From positions 25,828,001-25,892,000 of the forward strand of contig NC_134152.1 in the NCBI RefSeq assembly GCF_033958435.1: a DNA stretch of 64,000 bases, given 5' to 3'. This document shows positions 24,130-36,117 of this stretch, piece by piece. The stretch's first letter is position 1. The number at the start of each line of letters is the position of its first letter. The notes beneath the pieces are model-generated. The model made no database searches, had not been told where the DNA came from, and saw only the letters and a program-made list of their open reading frames with translations. The DNA is from Carettochelys insculpta (Eukaryota > Chordata > Testudines > Carettochelyidae). The position numbers were made by a program, and so were the translations under genes.

Positions 24130-25475
24130 AAGTGCAAGGTGGATTGTGGGTTACCATCCTTTGTTTGGGTTGTGGAAAGGTGATGTCACACAATCAGAAA
24201 AGTAGTGACATCCGTTTAACATGTTTAATTTATTCTTATCATTTGGAGGAGGTTAAACTGTAACCTGTGGTCAGTGTTGTCATAGTAATAACAATAACAA
24301 TGATATCCCTAAAATGTTGCAAACAGTCAGACAGTGCAAATCTCATTGAGCAATTATTCCTCCCCCTCATTAGTTCACTGGCTAATGTTTATCTAGAAAC
24401 GTAACTGGCTGGGTATTCAGCAGTAACTTCTTTAAAATAGCTGAACCTTTAGTAAAAAGCAACATAAAGAGTAATTTTAGCTATTATCTAGTGATAAGTC
24501 TTTTGTATTTTGGGCGGCCAGGGGTTGCATGCTTCATTTTATGAAAAGAGTACTATAGCTACGTATTTTTAAAATCTGTCATTTTGATCAGATGAGCATC
24601 TTTTCTCTGGAAGCAATTTACACTTGTCTGTTTACACAGTTTGTTACAAATATTTGATTTTGGGGCAGAGTATGTAATAGTGAGAAGAGTTCAATGATCA
24701 GAGCATATGAATAAGTCTTGCGGAAACTTCTGCATGCAGTTTTATTGTTCCCTGACAAAAATATTACTATACTTAGGAAGGAAATTCTATATGTATGTAG
24801 CCTTCTTTATGAAAATCTCTATCTTCTGTTTAAGAATTCTTATTAAGAGGTTAGGGCATTTTATATGGAAAATGCCGCATAAAAGTAATATCAAATACAT
24901 TAGAATTTTGACTAGGATCAGCCATGGAAGTCTATTATATGCCACATAGATGGCTTGCTATATTTTTATGCAATATCTATCTCCTATTATATGTTGGAAG
25001 AGATGGTATAGGCGTTTTAAAGTGTGTGAATGAGGATTAGTCCAAATTATAAATGCCATTAAGTAAAGTAGGAAGTTTTTCACTTCTATGGACAACAGCT
25101 ATGCAACATATTCCAGAAGACACAAGAGTTATGCATTATATTTTACTTAGATTTTAAGCTTTTTGGGTGAAGCCAACCTTTTTGTTTTTTACTTGTACAG
25201 CACTAGCCCAACTGAGTCATAAACTGTACACAAACTTCTTTTCATACTCTGCCAGAATTGTGTTTTCTGTACCCAGTTCAAACACCATTTCAAACTAGTT
25301 CAGGCCAAGTCAGTATAAACAGGTTTAGATCAACTGGCAAAATGAGACCAAATTGCGTTTTTACTGGTGTAGCCTGACAGTTCCTGGTGAGAGAGGCCAG
25401 GAGTTGTAAAGGGTATTGGAAGTGGGCAGGACAAAACTGCATTGTGGACGAATGGGAAGGAAGGCATCTGTGCAA
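24130..25475. other. Intergenic, nothing recognised
   Basis: AT-rich sequence with no open frame showing family similarity, no RNA gene and no clear repeat. Confidence 0.6.
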
Positions 25476-25752
25476 CCAGGTCTACACTAGACCTTAAGGT
25501 CAATAGTAGATGTGCAGTTCCAGCTACAGCAGTTGTGTAGCTGAAGTCGACGTGTCTTTGATTGACTTATCTGGCCGTCCTCACTGAGGGAGGTCAATGG
25601 GAGTGTTTTCCCATTGACCTCCCTTATTTCTTGTGAGAATGAGGAGTACAGGGGTTGACTGTTGACTCCAGTAGTTCAGTTTTGTGCATCCCCCTCAGGC
25701 GTGTGAAATTGAACCCCAAATCGATCTCCTGGACAGCGTAGACACACCCTGG
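25476..25752. mobile_element. GTCTACAC-type MITE (family C) with internal hairpin
   Basis: It runs from CCAGGTCTACACTAGACC to GTAGACACACCCTGG, imperfect inverted ends. Inside at about 25588-25626 lies a stem-loop made of GGGAGGTCAATGGGA and TCCCATTGACCTCCC. The interior GTTGTGTAGCTGAAGTCGAC is a pattern I recall from short turtle DNA transposons. Non-coding. Confidence 0.7.
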
Positions 25753-26827
25753 GTTCCAAAAAGTTAGCCAGAGAGAACTAAAGCAAATGCAAAGACAGAA
25801 CTTACTGGAGGTAGAAGGCAGGAGCTAGGACAATTTTAATACCACCACCAACTCCTGAAGCCACTTTAATGATGAAATTTAGACATAGTCATTTCTGTGG
25901 CCCTCACAGCTCTGGGCTCTGAGTCCCTGGCAAACACAAAACATGTTGACATTTTTGTAATCAGATATGAAAAATACTCCCAGCCTAATACACAAATTGA
26001 TTTCAGTTTGGGGAGTCATTTGCTTCTTAATCATGTTAAAAATAGTAAAAACATTAGTCACGTGTTTTGTTCTTCTTTGGACAGCCTATTTATTCTACTG
26101 AAGATGGAAGGACACCAACACAGGAACCACCCATTAGGCAAGACACTGTCTAAACCATTTTGCTAGGCACATTCTGTAACAAAAGCACTGTCGCAGAGCA
26201 GATGCAAAATTACTTAGAGCAGAAAGCATCAGAAATAGACCGCAAGGAGCACTCTCACAGAATAGGCTCCCAAGGCTTTCAGCAACAATCCTAAACACTT
26301 ATAAAAACCAAGAACAGTCTAAAAAAAGCACAATCCAGAAAGTGACATGGGGAAATGGCTTTAAACAAGGAGTATGTTAAAAAGGCAGCTCACCCACTTT
26401 TTAAAAGAAAAAAGAAGCCAGACTTTGACACTGATTTCTTTGGCCTGTGCTTTCAGATGGACTGAGACCTGGCCTCCCTCTCCAAGGGCACATGGCTTGG
26501 GTCTTCAGATTTTTCCCTTGTAATTTTGGGTCTGCATACAGAAACTACAAGTGCAAATCATTCCACCTGCTGATATTGCTGACTGCCTGATTTACGCCTG
26601 TAGGTCTCAAGGGCTGCAGTAAGTTTATGGACAAAAAAATTCCAAGTGGTGAGTGTGAAAAGTCTCCCTTAATTAAAATGTGGCCTGTAACAAGGCCACA
26701 CAAGCTCTGTAGAGAGCAGACAAGGACAATTTTTGTCCTCTTCCAATTGTTGCACTCACAGATATTTGTACCTCCTTTTACGCTTTTCTGTTGGCCTGTT
26801 TGAGCTCGTCTGAACTCTGCTTTGTAT

Positions 26828-27025
26828 ATTCAGTGGTTTGAGCATTGGCCTGCTAAAGCCAGGGTTGTGAGCTCAATCCTTGAGGAGACTATTTAGGGGC
26901 CTGGGACAAATAGATTAAAAAAAGAAAAATCTGGCAGGGATGGTGCTTGATCCTGCCGAGAGGATAGGGAATTGGACTTGATGACCTCCCAAGGTCTTTC
27001 CAGTTCTATGAGATATGTATATAAT
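26828..27025 (+). mobile_element. tRNA-derived SINE, turtle Cry-I type (copy 1)
   Basis: The 5' part is tRNA-like, with an A-box-like TGGTTTGAGCATTGGCCTGC and a B-box-like GGTTGTGAGCTCAATCC. The 3' part, CTGGCAGGGATGGTGCTTGA ... GGACTTGATGACCTCC ... TTCCAGTTCTATGAGA, resembles a LINE tail. This bipartite design matches the cryptodiran-turtle polymerase III SINEs (family knowledge). The tRNA-like part is degenerate and not a functional tRNA gene. Confidence 0.82.
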
Positions 27026-27604
27026 TATTATTTTATACAGCATTCCAGACACTGTCACTGGAGACAGGGGCATTCAAAAATCACACATGCCAATCAAGTT
27101 AAATGTTTTCATAAGAAAAAGTGATCAGTAAGGAGGAATCCACTGAATCTTCCCAGTTTGATCTAGCCAATGGATGTACACAGATGCTATCATCTGCACA
27201 GCTAGTTCCTGCTCCTGTATTTTTAAGTCAAAGTGTTTAGGGAGGCGGATTAGTGTCATTTCTAACAGGAGTGTATCAGCATTCAGAGCCTTGTTACATA
27301 GAGGTCTCTGGGCAGGATTTGTATAAGATGTAAATAATATTTCTACTCCAGAGAAAAGGACATAGGATTCTGGTGGGCAGGCGTCACTACTGAGTGACCC
27401 AAATTTCACCTTCACGACCATGTGTATGAATTCGCTGGCTTGCCAGACTGGATAGTGAGATACATTGTTTGGCAGTAAAACAAACCATTTGCATAGCAGC
27501 ATACTATCTGAGTGGTATGTTAAGCTGTTCCCTACGCCCCTTCTCCACAGAAGAATGGAATGACAGCATGTCAAAGTAACTCATGCTTATTGGAGAGCTC
27601 TGTT

Positions 27605-27790
27605 AAAAATGTGTGTATTGAGCACTGGCCTGCTATACCCAGGGTTGTGAGCTCAATCCTTGAGGAGGCCATTTAGGGATTGGGGCAAACAAATGTCAGG
27701 GATGGTGCTTGCTCCTGCCAAGAGGGCAGGGGACTGGACTAGATGACTTCCCGAGGTCCCTTCCAGTTCTAGGAGATGTGTGTATCTCCA
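27605..27790 (+). mobile_element. tRNA-derived SINE, turtle Cry-I type (copy 2)
   Basis: This is the same unit as 26828-27025: GAGCACTGGCCTGCTATACC, GGTTGTGAGCTCAATCCTTG, AGGAGGCCATTTAGGG, then GTCAGGGATGGTGCTTGCTC, GGACTGGACTAGATGACTTC and TTCCAGTTCTAGGAGATG. Same orientation, about 0.8 kb from copy 1. The A-rich linker is shorter here. Confidence 0.82.
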
Positions 27791-27876
27791 ATTATATCTT
27801 CTTATTGATATTTAGCCACTTAGTTGCATATGTGTAAGAGTGCCTATATAGTTTAAGGTATACAATAGATCTATAG

Positions 27877-28300
27877 CATGGTTTCCCAAACTGGGGGAGT
27901 GCCCCCAGGGCGTGTGAAAATATTCCAGAGGAGGCACGAGGCAGCCCCCACCAGTCATTCCCTCACCCGAAAAAAAAGCCAGCCCTTGCTTCCGCTTCTC
28001 AGCCCCTGCCATGTCACATGGCCGACCTGGCACAGCTGCTATAGAAAGCAGGCAACTGGCAAAGGCCCACGTGGAGCTAGCTGCCTCCTGCAAAGGTGAG
28101 TGAGTGTGGGATGTGGGGGAGGAGGAGGATGGGGTTAGATAAGGGGCTGGCGGTGCCTGGCTTTGGGAGAGGGGAGGGGCTCAGGCAGGCAGCTCACAGG
28201 CAGCTGAGGTGGCTGGCTCATGGTAAAATAGAGGTGGGGTGGGGGGGGTTCTCAAAAATCAAAATGGGGGTGTGATGCCGAAAAGTTTGGGAACCACTTG
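27877..28300. mobile_element. hAT-like MITE with GGTTCCCAAACT ends
   Basis: The left end CATGGTTTCCCAAACTGGGG and the right end AAAGTTTGGGAACCACTTG are inverted. CTATAG at 27871-27876 and again at 28301-28306 looks like the core of a target duplication. The interior is G/C-rich with GGCAGCTC/GAGCTGCC-type repeats and no transposase. Open frames here belong to the element. Confidence 0.75.
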
Positions 28301-29027
28301 CTATAGGATGTAAATTTACCTTGCACACCGTGGGCCTGATTTCCCCATAGGCGTGCCCCTTGTGTTGTCATTTATACCACTGCAAAATCAGTAGGAAACA
28401 CCATCATTTGTATTTTGATTTGAATCCAGGATGTAACTCAGCCAAGCTACCTACCATAAACCTGCAAACATTTTTGTTCTTTCTATTTTAGGTCCGTTGT
28501 GCCAGTGCTAGAGCCCATATGAGCACAGCCTGACAGTTCTTGTCTCAGATAGCTAAAAATTTAAGCGGCAAGCCCCGGTTTTTACTGTCTTGCATCCATG
28601 CAACCTGTGACCCAGTAGGGCTACACCATCCATATGTGAATACCCTCGGAGAGAGAGGGACTGCATTTGTAAGGTCTTACAGAACCAGGTCCACACACAC
28701 CAAATTTAACAGGGACAACAAGCGTTTTAGTGGATGTGGCTAATTTGTGGTGCGTTACAGGTGTTTGTAATGACTAGAATTTGCTAGTTGGATCTGTGAC
28801 CCTTTGATCCACTGATGCTAAGACAACGTGCAGAAATAGGGGAGACAGTAATTGAAAAGGCACAGTTACAACACTGCTGCCTCTTGCCTAGGGCTCCAAA
28901 TCTCTCCCTTTTGAAGGATATTTTGTTTTTTTCTTAAAGCCTGGGGGTCTGATTCTCAGCTAAAGTAAATCAATTTACTGTGGCAAAAAGCCACAAACCT
29001 GCAAAACAGCGCACTTGAATAAAGCTT

Positions 29028-29116
29028 AGAGGTACTGCAAGGAGTAGGCCCAGTGGACTCCTTTTGCTTAAAATTAAACACATGCTCAAATACTTTGCTG
29101 GACTGGAGCCAACAAC
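29028..29116. mobile_element. Old short palindromic MITE, partial (family L)
   Basis: AGTAGGCCCAGTGGACTCCT, TTAAACACATGCTCAAATAC and TTTGCTGGACTGGAGCC resemble the right half of the element at 57000-57158. It is strongly worn. The family name is not known to me. Confidence 0.45.
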
Positions 29117-29119
29117 AAA

Positions 29120-30360
29120 GTCCTCCTGAAGGTAATCTCTTAATTCCTTTCTAGCTGCTGTGAGACATTATCTCTGACATTACAACGCTTCGTGTAATGA
29201 TAACACTGCCCACTTCAGTCCAAACTAAAGAAACACAGCACAGTTGTTCTTCTCTACAACTATTCTCCAGAAGAACACACCCTTGAATTTAACAGGATGA
29301 TCTGCAGAAGAGCCATTGAGTTGTCCAACTCAATAATGAGAATAACAATACTTGTTTAGCAGCTTACTCAAAGCACTTTCTAACACTATGATGCTCCTTT
29401 CTAACCATTTGACAAGCGGGTAATCTCAAATATAGAGAGCTGTGTAGGCCCCATTTTTAAATGTATTTTTGTAATGCCTAACAGATTTAGGAGCCAAAAC
29501 ATCATTTTCAAAAGGCAGGCAGAGCCTAAATCCTCTTCACAATCAGACCTTCAACCACACACTTCTGTTTCTCATAGCAAAAACGTGAATGGAAACTCCA
29601 GTGAGTGTTAGGATTTCCTTATCACAAAAGTCCTGTTAACAAACTTGTAAAGAAGCAAAACATGTTGAAACCATTTCAACTATGTCACACGTAGTTGTCT
29701 CAATCCTTGTTTCCTTGGTCTAGTGGGCTGTGTAACTTATTCATAAATGAGCAGACTAAGCAGAGCAGTGTCACACACACAAAAGGATACAGTATCTCTA
29801 TGTGGATCTCAACTAAAAATAGTTTTCTGGTCTTATTTTTCTGCAAAAGATGAGCCATCCTCAGCATCCTCTCTCCTGGCTTGCTAGAATCCAGCATTTG
29901 TTCACCTTTAAATGGGTGACATTTGACTAATAGGTCCTGCCATTGATCTGCCTTCCCTGTGGAAATCAATGAGGAGAGCAGTGTAAAAATCAATGGGAGG
30001 ATATGGCCCTTTAAGCTCTGTCTGTGTTTAACTAGTGTGATATCTCATGCTCCTGAGTGCGTTCCATAAGCAACAAGTCATCCTGGAAAAGGGAGAGGAT
30101 GATAAATAATTCTGTTATCCACATGACTGAATTCTTGCATAAAACAGGGAGGAGGCAAATCACAGGGGTGACTCCAAGCTTTGAGGGAAATAAGTCCCAG
30201 GAGGAGATAGGGGAAGGCTAATAAGATGCTGCAGATTGCACTAGAGGTGGCAAGTTGTATGGGCCCATGATGCCCAGGCATCAGGATTATTTGTAGCCTG
30301 GTGGCTCAGCTCCATCAAAATGTGGGGCTGGGTCCGTCCCTGAGTCTCCCTCCCCGAGTC
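29120..30360. other. Intergenic, nothing recognised
   Basis: Unique-looking, moderately AT-rich DNA with no supported gene or repeat. Confidence 0.55.
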
Positions 30361-30365
30361 TCTGT

Positions 30366-31047
30366 AGCTGCGTCTACACGTGCACGCTACTTCAAAGTAG
30401 CGGCACCAACTTCGAAATAGCGCCCGTCGCGTCTACACGCGTCGGGCGCTATTTCGAAGTTAACTTCGACGTTAGGCGGCAAGACGTCGAAGTCGCTAAC
30501 CTCATGAGGAGATAGGAATAGCGCCCTACTTCGACGTTCAACGTCGAAGTAGGGACCGTGTAGACGATCCACGTCCCGCAACGTCGAAATTGCTGGGTCC
30601 TCCATGGCGTCCATCAGCTGGGGGGTTGAGAGATGCTCTCTCTCCAGCCCCTGCGGGGCTCTATGGTCACCGTGGGCAGCAGCCCTTAGCCCAGGGCTTC
30701 TGGCTGCTTCTGCGGCAGCTGGGGATCTATGCTGCAGGCACAGGGTCTGCAACCAGTTGTCAGCTCTGTGTATCTTGTGTTGTTTAGTGCAACTGTGTCT
30801 GGGAGGGGCCCTTTAAGGGAGCGGCTGGCTGTTGAGTCCGCCCTGTGACCCTGTCTGCAGCTGTGCCTGGCATCCCTATTTCGATGTGTGCTACTTTGAC
30901 GTGTAGACGTTCCCTCGCTGCGCCTATTTCGATGTTGGACTGAGCAACGTCGAAGTTGAACATCGACGTTGCCGGCCCTGGAGGACGTGTAGATGTTATT
31001 CATCGAAATAGACTATTTCGATGTTGGCTGCACATGTAGACGTAGCC
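30366..31047 (-). mobile_element. Composite GTCTACAC-ended element (family B), copy 1
   Basis: The 682-bp element starts AGCTGCGTCTACACGTGCAC and ends GTGCA-like ...CATGTAGACGTAGCC, imperfect inverted ends. TGT lies directly on both sides (30363-30365 and 31048-31050), a perfect 3-bp duplication. The outer modules are rich in TTCGAAGT/ACTTCGAC palindromes and carry internal GTGTAGACG motifs. The central ~300 bp is non-palindromic and, read on the minus strand, opens with a MDPQLPQ-type frame that soon stops. It is very similar, in inverted orientation, to 57202-57907. No transposase is present. Confidence 0.88.
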
Positions 31048-31050
31048 TGT

Positions 31051-32347
31051 GTGTCCCACACCCTGGGTGCCCCCCAGCACCACGTGCCACACTTAGGTGA
31101 TTTAAAATGCCCCAGGGTCTCTGCTGCTACCCTGGCAGACAAAGGGACCAACAGCCTCCTCAGCCCCCCCACGTATGGGAGGGCCCTTGCTCCATACCCC
31201 TGCAAGGGGTGGAGCCTTGAGTGGAAGGGTCCAGGACAGCCAGCCTTCAGTGTCACCTGGAGTATGGCACTGGGCCCTAGCACACTCCAGCTCTCAGAGC
31301 TGTGTGCAATGTGCAGTCCGGTGCTCCAGTGGTGATTTAAGGGGAGTTAAGAGCCAGTGGATGGAAGCCACTCGAGCCCCTCTGTGCTGCCATTGGTGGT
31401 GGTGGGAGCAACCCGGGGCATTTCAAATCACCCAGGAGCAGCAGGCAGGGCCAGGGGCCGTGTGTGGGTAGGAGTGTCCCTGGATCCACCTGCTGGGGGT
31501 GCCCAATCTCCTAGGTAAATGCAGTGCCCCCTCCCCCCAACACTTCCTTGTACACCTCCTTCCCAGAGCCTACACCTTCTCCTCCCACCCCTCTTCCACC
31601 CCAAATTCACCTCAGAGCCCACACCCCCTCCTGCATCCCAATACCCTGCCCCAGCTCAGAGCAATACATCTCCCCCCAGCAAAACTCCCTCACATATCCT
31701 TAGGTAGGCAGTGGGAGGCTGTTTGGGTGGGGGAGGGGTGTGAGCTTTGGACATTCTGGGCACCACCAAAATTTCTGCACACCTGCCATCACTGCAATTC
31801 ACTTTGGGTTAAAAAAATGAGCAAAGAAGCAAGGGTTAAAAGAAGACGACAGTCAGAAAATACCCCAACTCTCTCCCTGAATGTCTGCTTTGCATCTCTG
31901 GTTAGTGCCCAGCCTTCACTCTGGCTATGGGCCCGTGGAGTAAAGGGATGTAAAAGTCCCTGACAACCCTGCACAGGCTTCCTGTAACATGGCAGGGAAA
32001 GTAGCCACCGGGGAATTGCGATTACCCTTATGGTGCCGATATGTGCAAAGAGATCAGTCTTAGCTCCATCCCCAACATGCTAGGCAGCACTTCCAAGCCA
32101 GTACACAGGGGGGAAGTTAACTGTGCCCAGGAAGGAAGCATCACAACTTACTTCTCATGCAGCAAAGGGAAAAGAGGGAGTGCATTGCGAGGTGCAGCAC
32201 ACTCTCTACCTCTGTGAAAACACACCTGCACGCTAGCTCTTCCTGGGGTTAGACTGCAAATTGCCAACACAACCTTTTAGACTATGAGCATCTCGCGGTA
32301 GAAGCACATTCTCCTGCTTGTCTGTTAAGGGTCACACCGCTTCTCAA
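31051..32347. other. Intergenic G/C-richer stretch, nothing recognised
   Basis: Several overlapping open frames exist but share no family similarity and lack exon-like structure. C-rich runs with CCTCCCACCC-type sequence lie at about 31510-31720. Confidence 0.5.
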
Positions 32348-32349
32348 TA

Positions 32350-32893
32350 CAGGTTGAAACTCTCATCCGACACTCATCTGGCAGCATCTGTGGTACATCA
32401 GCACGACAGATGTTGCTGGACCAGAGAGCTCCAGCTACCCAGAGCTGATCTGGCTGGTGGGCCAGAGTGGAGCCCCGCTGGTGGCAGGGAGCCCAGCCAC
32501 CAGCCTTGCTGCAGGAAGCCTGGCAGGAGTCAGGGATCCCCCACTGCAGGGAGCACTGCCAGGGAGCAGCCTGGGCTGGGTTCAGGGAGCCCCCAGTGGG
32601 GACCCCAGCCAGGGTCATGGAGCCCTGCCAGCAACCCACAGGGGAGATCAAGGGATGGAAGCCAGGCCAGAGCTGGGGAGTCCCTCAGGGAGCCCATCTA
32701 GGGCCAGGATCCCTTCCGGCAGCCCCATGGTGGCAGGGAGCCTAGATGGGGTTGGGGAGCCCCGCAGCAGTGGTGATCTGGAGAGGTGCTTCCCCCAGGA
32801 AAGCCTTATGGCCTGACCTTCCCTGATCCAGAAAATTCCCTTGTTTAGGACCACTCAGATCCTGAGGGTTCTGGACCAGGGAGGGGCAACCTG
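32350..32893. mobile_element. TA-flanked DNA transposon remnant with CAGGTTGAA ends
   Basis: The left end is TA|CAGGTTGAAACTCTCATCC and the right end GGAGGGGCAACCTG|TA. A TA dinucleotide duplication with CAGGTTGA inverted ends suits the Tc1/mariner/pogo group. Sub-terminal TCTGGCAGCATCTGTGG/TTGCTGGACCAGAGAGCTCC matches the partial copy at 62147-62196. The centre is GGGAGCC-rich and repetitive. It produces overlapping artefactual open frames. Confidence 0.75.
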
Positions 32894-33534
32894 TATTAAA
32901 TAGTTAGAATGGTGATCCTCAATTTTATCACTATGATGTCTCCAAGAGCCCTAAATGTTGTTGGCTCTATAAAATACCAGCAAACATGCAGGGGCCAATT
33001 CTCTGCTCACACCAGTATAATTCCATTCACACCCCTGTGGTTTCTCCAGGTTTACACCAGTGTAAGCTAGAAGTCCTTGATGTCTAGGATCTATGAAGAC
33101 CAAAACCTTCTCAACACCCTACATTGATTAGACAGACAGAATAGAATATTGAGGGGCCAGATTCTCTGCTGGTAGAAAAGGGTGTAACCACAATGGAGTT
33201 TTGCCTATTTACAGCCTTAAAGTTTTTGATCTTATATCTCTGTTGCATTCTTGAAGCGTATAATTCCCATTGAGACCAGCAGATAACTTAATAAATAATG
33301 CAAAATCAGTAAGACTTGTGTATCTTTCCAGGGACACTGCCAAACTAGCAGGTGGTTTCTTCATCAGGCATTATATTAACACTCTGCTAGGTATCTCTGG
33401 CAGCATCTGTTGCATTAATGACTGTGTGCTATTTAATGGCTGCTGTCGTTTCCCAGGTTATGGACAACACACCAGCCACTGTGCGTATGCATTACAAATG
33501 GCTAACTACACTCCTGTTTATAGCACATTCTGTA

Positions 33535-33722
33535 TCTCCCATTTCTTCTTTTCTGCTCTGTACCCCTTCCTGTTGATTTCTTTCCATTTCTTTCCTCCCC
33601 ACCCCTGCATCTTTATTCCTTTTGTCCCTCCCCACTTGCCTTCCTTATTTTTCATTCCCAAATCTCTGCTCTCCTATTTGCTTGCCCCCTCTCCACAGCT
33701 TTCATGTCTCATTTCATCTTGA
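33535..33722. repeat. Polypyrimidine-rich tract
   Basis: About 190 bp is almost entirely C and T on the + strand (TTTCTTTCCTCCCCACCCC, CTTTTGTCCCTCCCCACTT), interrupted by few purines. No element ends are seen. It could be an old low-complexity stretch, possibly able to form triplex-type DNA. Confidence 0.6.
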
Positions 33723-35149
33723 ATTGTTACTAGCTTAGATGCAGGTTGCAGCCTAATGGTCCAAATATAATCTAATGGTGCCCAAAGATGATTGGGTACC
33801 CATACAGCACATTGTTCCTGGGTACCAATGGTAAAATGATTATGCCTCCTAGCATTATTTATCTGTGATGCTCAGAGTACATTTCCCAGAGCTACATGTA
33901 AACTCAAAAGCTTGTCTCTTACACCGGTAGTAGTTGATCCAATCAAAGCTATAACCTCACCCACATTGTCTCTTTGAGATCCTGGGACCAACATGGCTCC
34001 ACCACAGCAAAGGCCTGGAGAGGCAGTCATTTTCACTCGGCATGCTCTTATTGGTTGTTGAGTCAGTGAAAGGGTCCATGCAGGACCCCACCGGGCAGGG
34101 CAGGAGGGCGCCTGGCAGCAAAAGAGGGCAGATACCCATGGACCCTGTGAAACACTTCCACAGCACTGCTGTTCAAAACAAAAACCTGTTCTGTTATAAG
34201 AGCACAAGTGAAATCTGGACTGTACTGAAGTGAACTCTCATTGACTGTAATAGGACCGCACATATCTGAAATAGCTTCTTATGGCTTTTAAAAAGACTGT
34301 AACCCCTCCCTACACCCCACCCTCCAATATGAGAGGAGTGGTCTTGCCTGCTTCCCTTTTCTCAGAAGTGCCACTCAAACCTGACTAGTCACCCTGACCA
34401 TCCTATGATTAACTAACCCTTCTGCCTCCCAATAGGTGAAGACATGGGTGGTGGGTGATCCCATGGCTTGGGGAGGGAATTCCTTCTCCCTGCCCTATTG
34501 TGACCACTGCTGGCCTTTGCTGTGCCTTCCCAGGCTGCTGGCCTTTGCCCCCTCCCTCAGGGTAGGACTCCCTGTACCAGGGTAGGGCCCTCACCTGTGG
34601 TAGCACATCCCCAGCTTGCCCTGTTCTGCAGCTTTGGAGAGTCTGTGAGCGACAGGGATGCATCCTCCCCAGACCTTGCCTGCCAGCTGGACTGTTCACT
34701 AGCAAGACCTCCCCCCTCACCTCAGATGAGACATCTGGGAGTACAGGGGGCACATCCCACTACCTGCCTGCCCCAACCTCTGGCACACTAAGAGCAGGCT
34801 GAGGGAGGGAGCTGGGGGGTTCTTGTGGCGCATGAGCTGGGTCAGTGGAGGCCATTTGGGAAGGCATTGCCTTCCCCTGCCTATGATACCTTGATACCGG
34901 CCAGCCAGGGCCATCCCTGGTCACATGCAGCTGCCCCTGCTCAGCTGCATGTTCTTGTATGCCTAAGTGTGGTCCTATTCACCTTTGCTGCTGCACTGCA
35001 GCCTGCCCAGGTCCACTTCCCACTACCCTGCTGCTCTCTCCTGCGGGCAGCAGCAGGGGCTGCCTTCTCCCTACTCCCTCCCCTGCTCCATACGCTCTGC
35101 TCAGCCAGCAGCTCCCTCCCACCCAGCTGGTGTGAAGAGAACACAGCTC

Positions 35150-35400
35150 TGTACCTCTGCTCCAGCTCCAAGAAGTCCCCAAGCCCAGGTAGAAGCCCTG
35201 CAGGTGTGGGGGAACAAAGCCCCAGTCCCAGGCAGAAGCTGGGGGTGGAAGGGAAGCCTCAAGCCCCAGGCCGAGGCAGAAGCTATATGTAGGCTGGGCG
35301 TGGTGTGGCGGGGAAGCCTCAAGCCTCAGGCTCCCAGCAAAAGCTGTATGAGGTGGGATTGGGGGACAAGGGACCCTTGAGCCTCAGGAAAACGCTGTGA
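35150..35400. repeat. Degenerate tandem repeat, ~55-60 bp units
   Basis: Units containing GAAGCCTCAAGCC(C/T)CAGGC and GGCAGAAGCT/AGCAAAAGCTGTAT recur about four times (about 35205, 35250, 35310 and 35380). Copies have diverged, so period and borders are approximate. No coding role is evident. Confidence 0.6.
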
Positions 35401-35994
35401 AGAGAGTTTGGAGAAGGGAAATCCCAGGCCCTCCCCCAGCAAAAGTCACCCGGGAGGAGATGGCATATAGGAAGTGTGCTGGGATATGGGTGAGATTTCC
35501 AGAGGTAGCTAAGAGAATTATGGGTAGGGCTCCCATTAAAATGGGAATTGGAGTCTCACTCCCTGAGGGGGATTTGAAACAAGCTGCTGCCCTTTCTTTA
35601 TACGCTTTCATATTATGTTTTGCAATTATAGTGTGAGAATACAAAACTACATGAATTCATTCCTTCATACTTCCTATCTGCTACCTCATATGACCATCTC
35701 CACTCCTGCTGCTATCACTGTCTTTCACAGAGCCCTTAATTGTACCCCCAATGTAGGAATTTGCCTTTCAAGATTTTTCTTGTACATTTGCCCTTTTATT
35801 GACTCTGCTTATGTCTTCTTGCACATTTCGATGGTTCCAAAAGCCATCTTCCTACCTATCCTCACACCCAGGATGTAACTGCTGATGAATTCCTTATTCT
35901 TGCCTTCATCACTTCCTTTTTGACAGTCAAGATTTTATGTCCTCTGAGGGCTTACTAAGTTCCTCAGGGATGCGGAAGGCAGGTAGGATGCTGA

Positions 35995-36117
35995 ATTACA
36001 GAATGCAAGACCTCAGTATGCTTCAGGTTCCACAAGATACTTAAGCACACGCTTAACTATAACACCACGAGTGGTCCCATTGGAGCAAGACAACTTCTTA
36101 AAGTTAGGTATAAGCTT
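35995..36117. mobile_element. Old short palindromic MITE (family L)
   Basis: The core ACTTAAGCACACGCTTAACT, GAGTGGTCCCATTGGAGC and CTTAAAGTTAGGTATAAGC has the layout of 57000-57158, centred on GTCCCATTG. Ends are worn. Family membership is by internal comparison within this window. Confidence 0.5.

Noticed and set aside
26828..27790. tRNA genes at the A/B-box-like sequences
   Set aside because: The boxes are degenerate, no cloverleaf can be drawn, and the CR1-like 3' tails show they are SINEs.
31021..31963. Several overlapping 60-154 codon frames in intergenic DNA
   Set aside because: They conflict between frames and strands, have no splice context and show proline-rich low-complexity content.
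32318..32854. Overlapping Gly/Ser/Pro-rich frames that look protein-like
   Set aside because: They lie inside the TA-flanked transposon remnant, whose GGGAGCC-rich repeats keep all frames open.
33270..33722. A 150-codon + strand frame
   Set aside because: Its second half is translation of a polypyrimidine tract and the first half has no similarity or exon signals.
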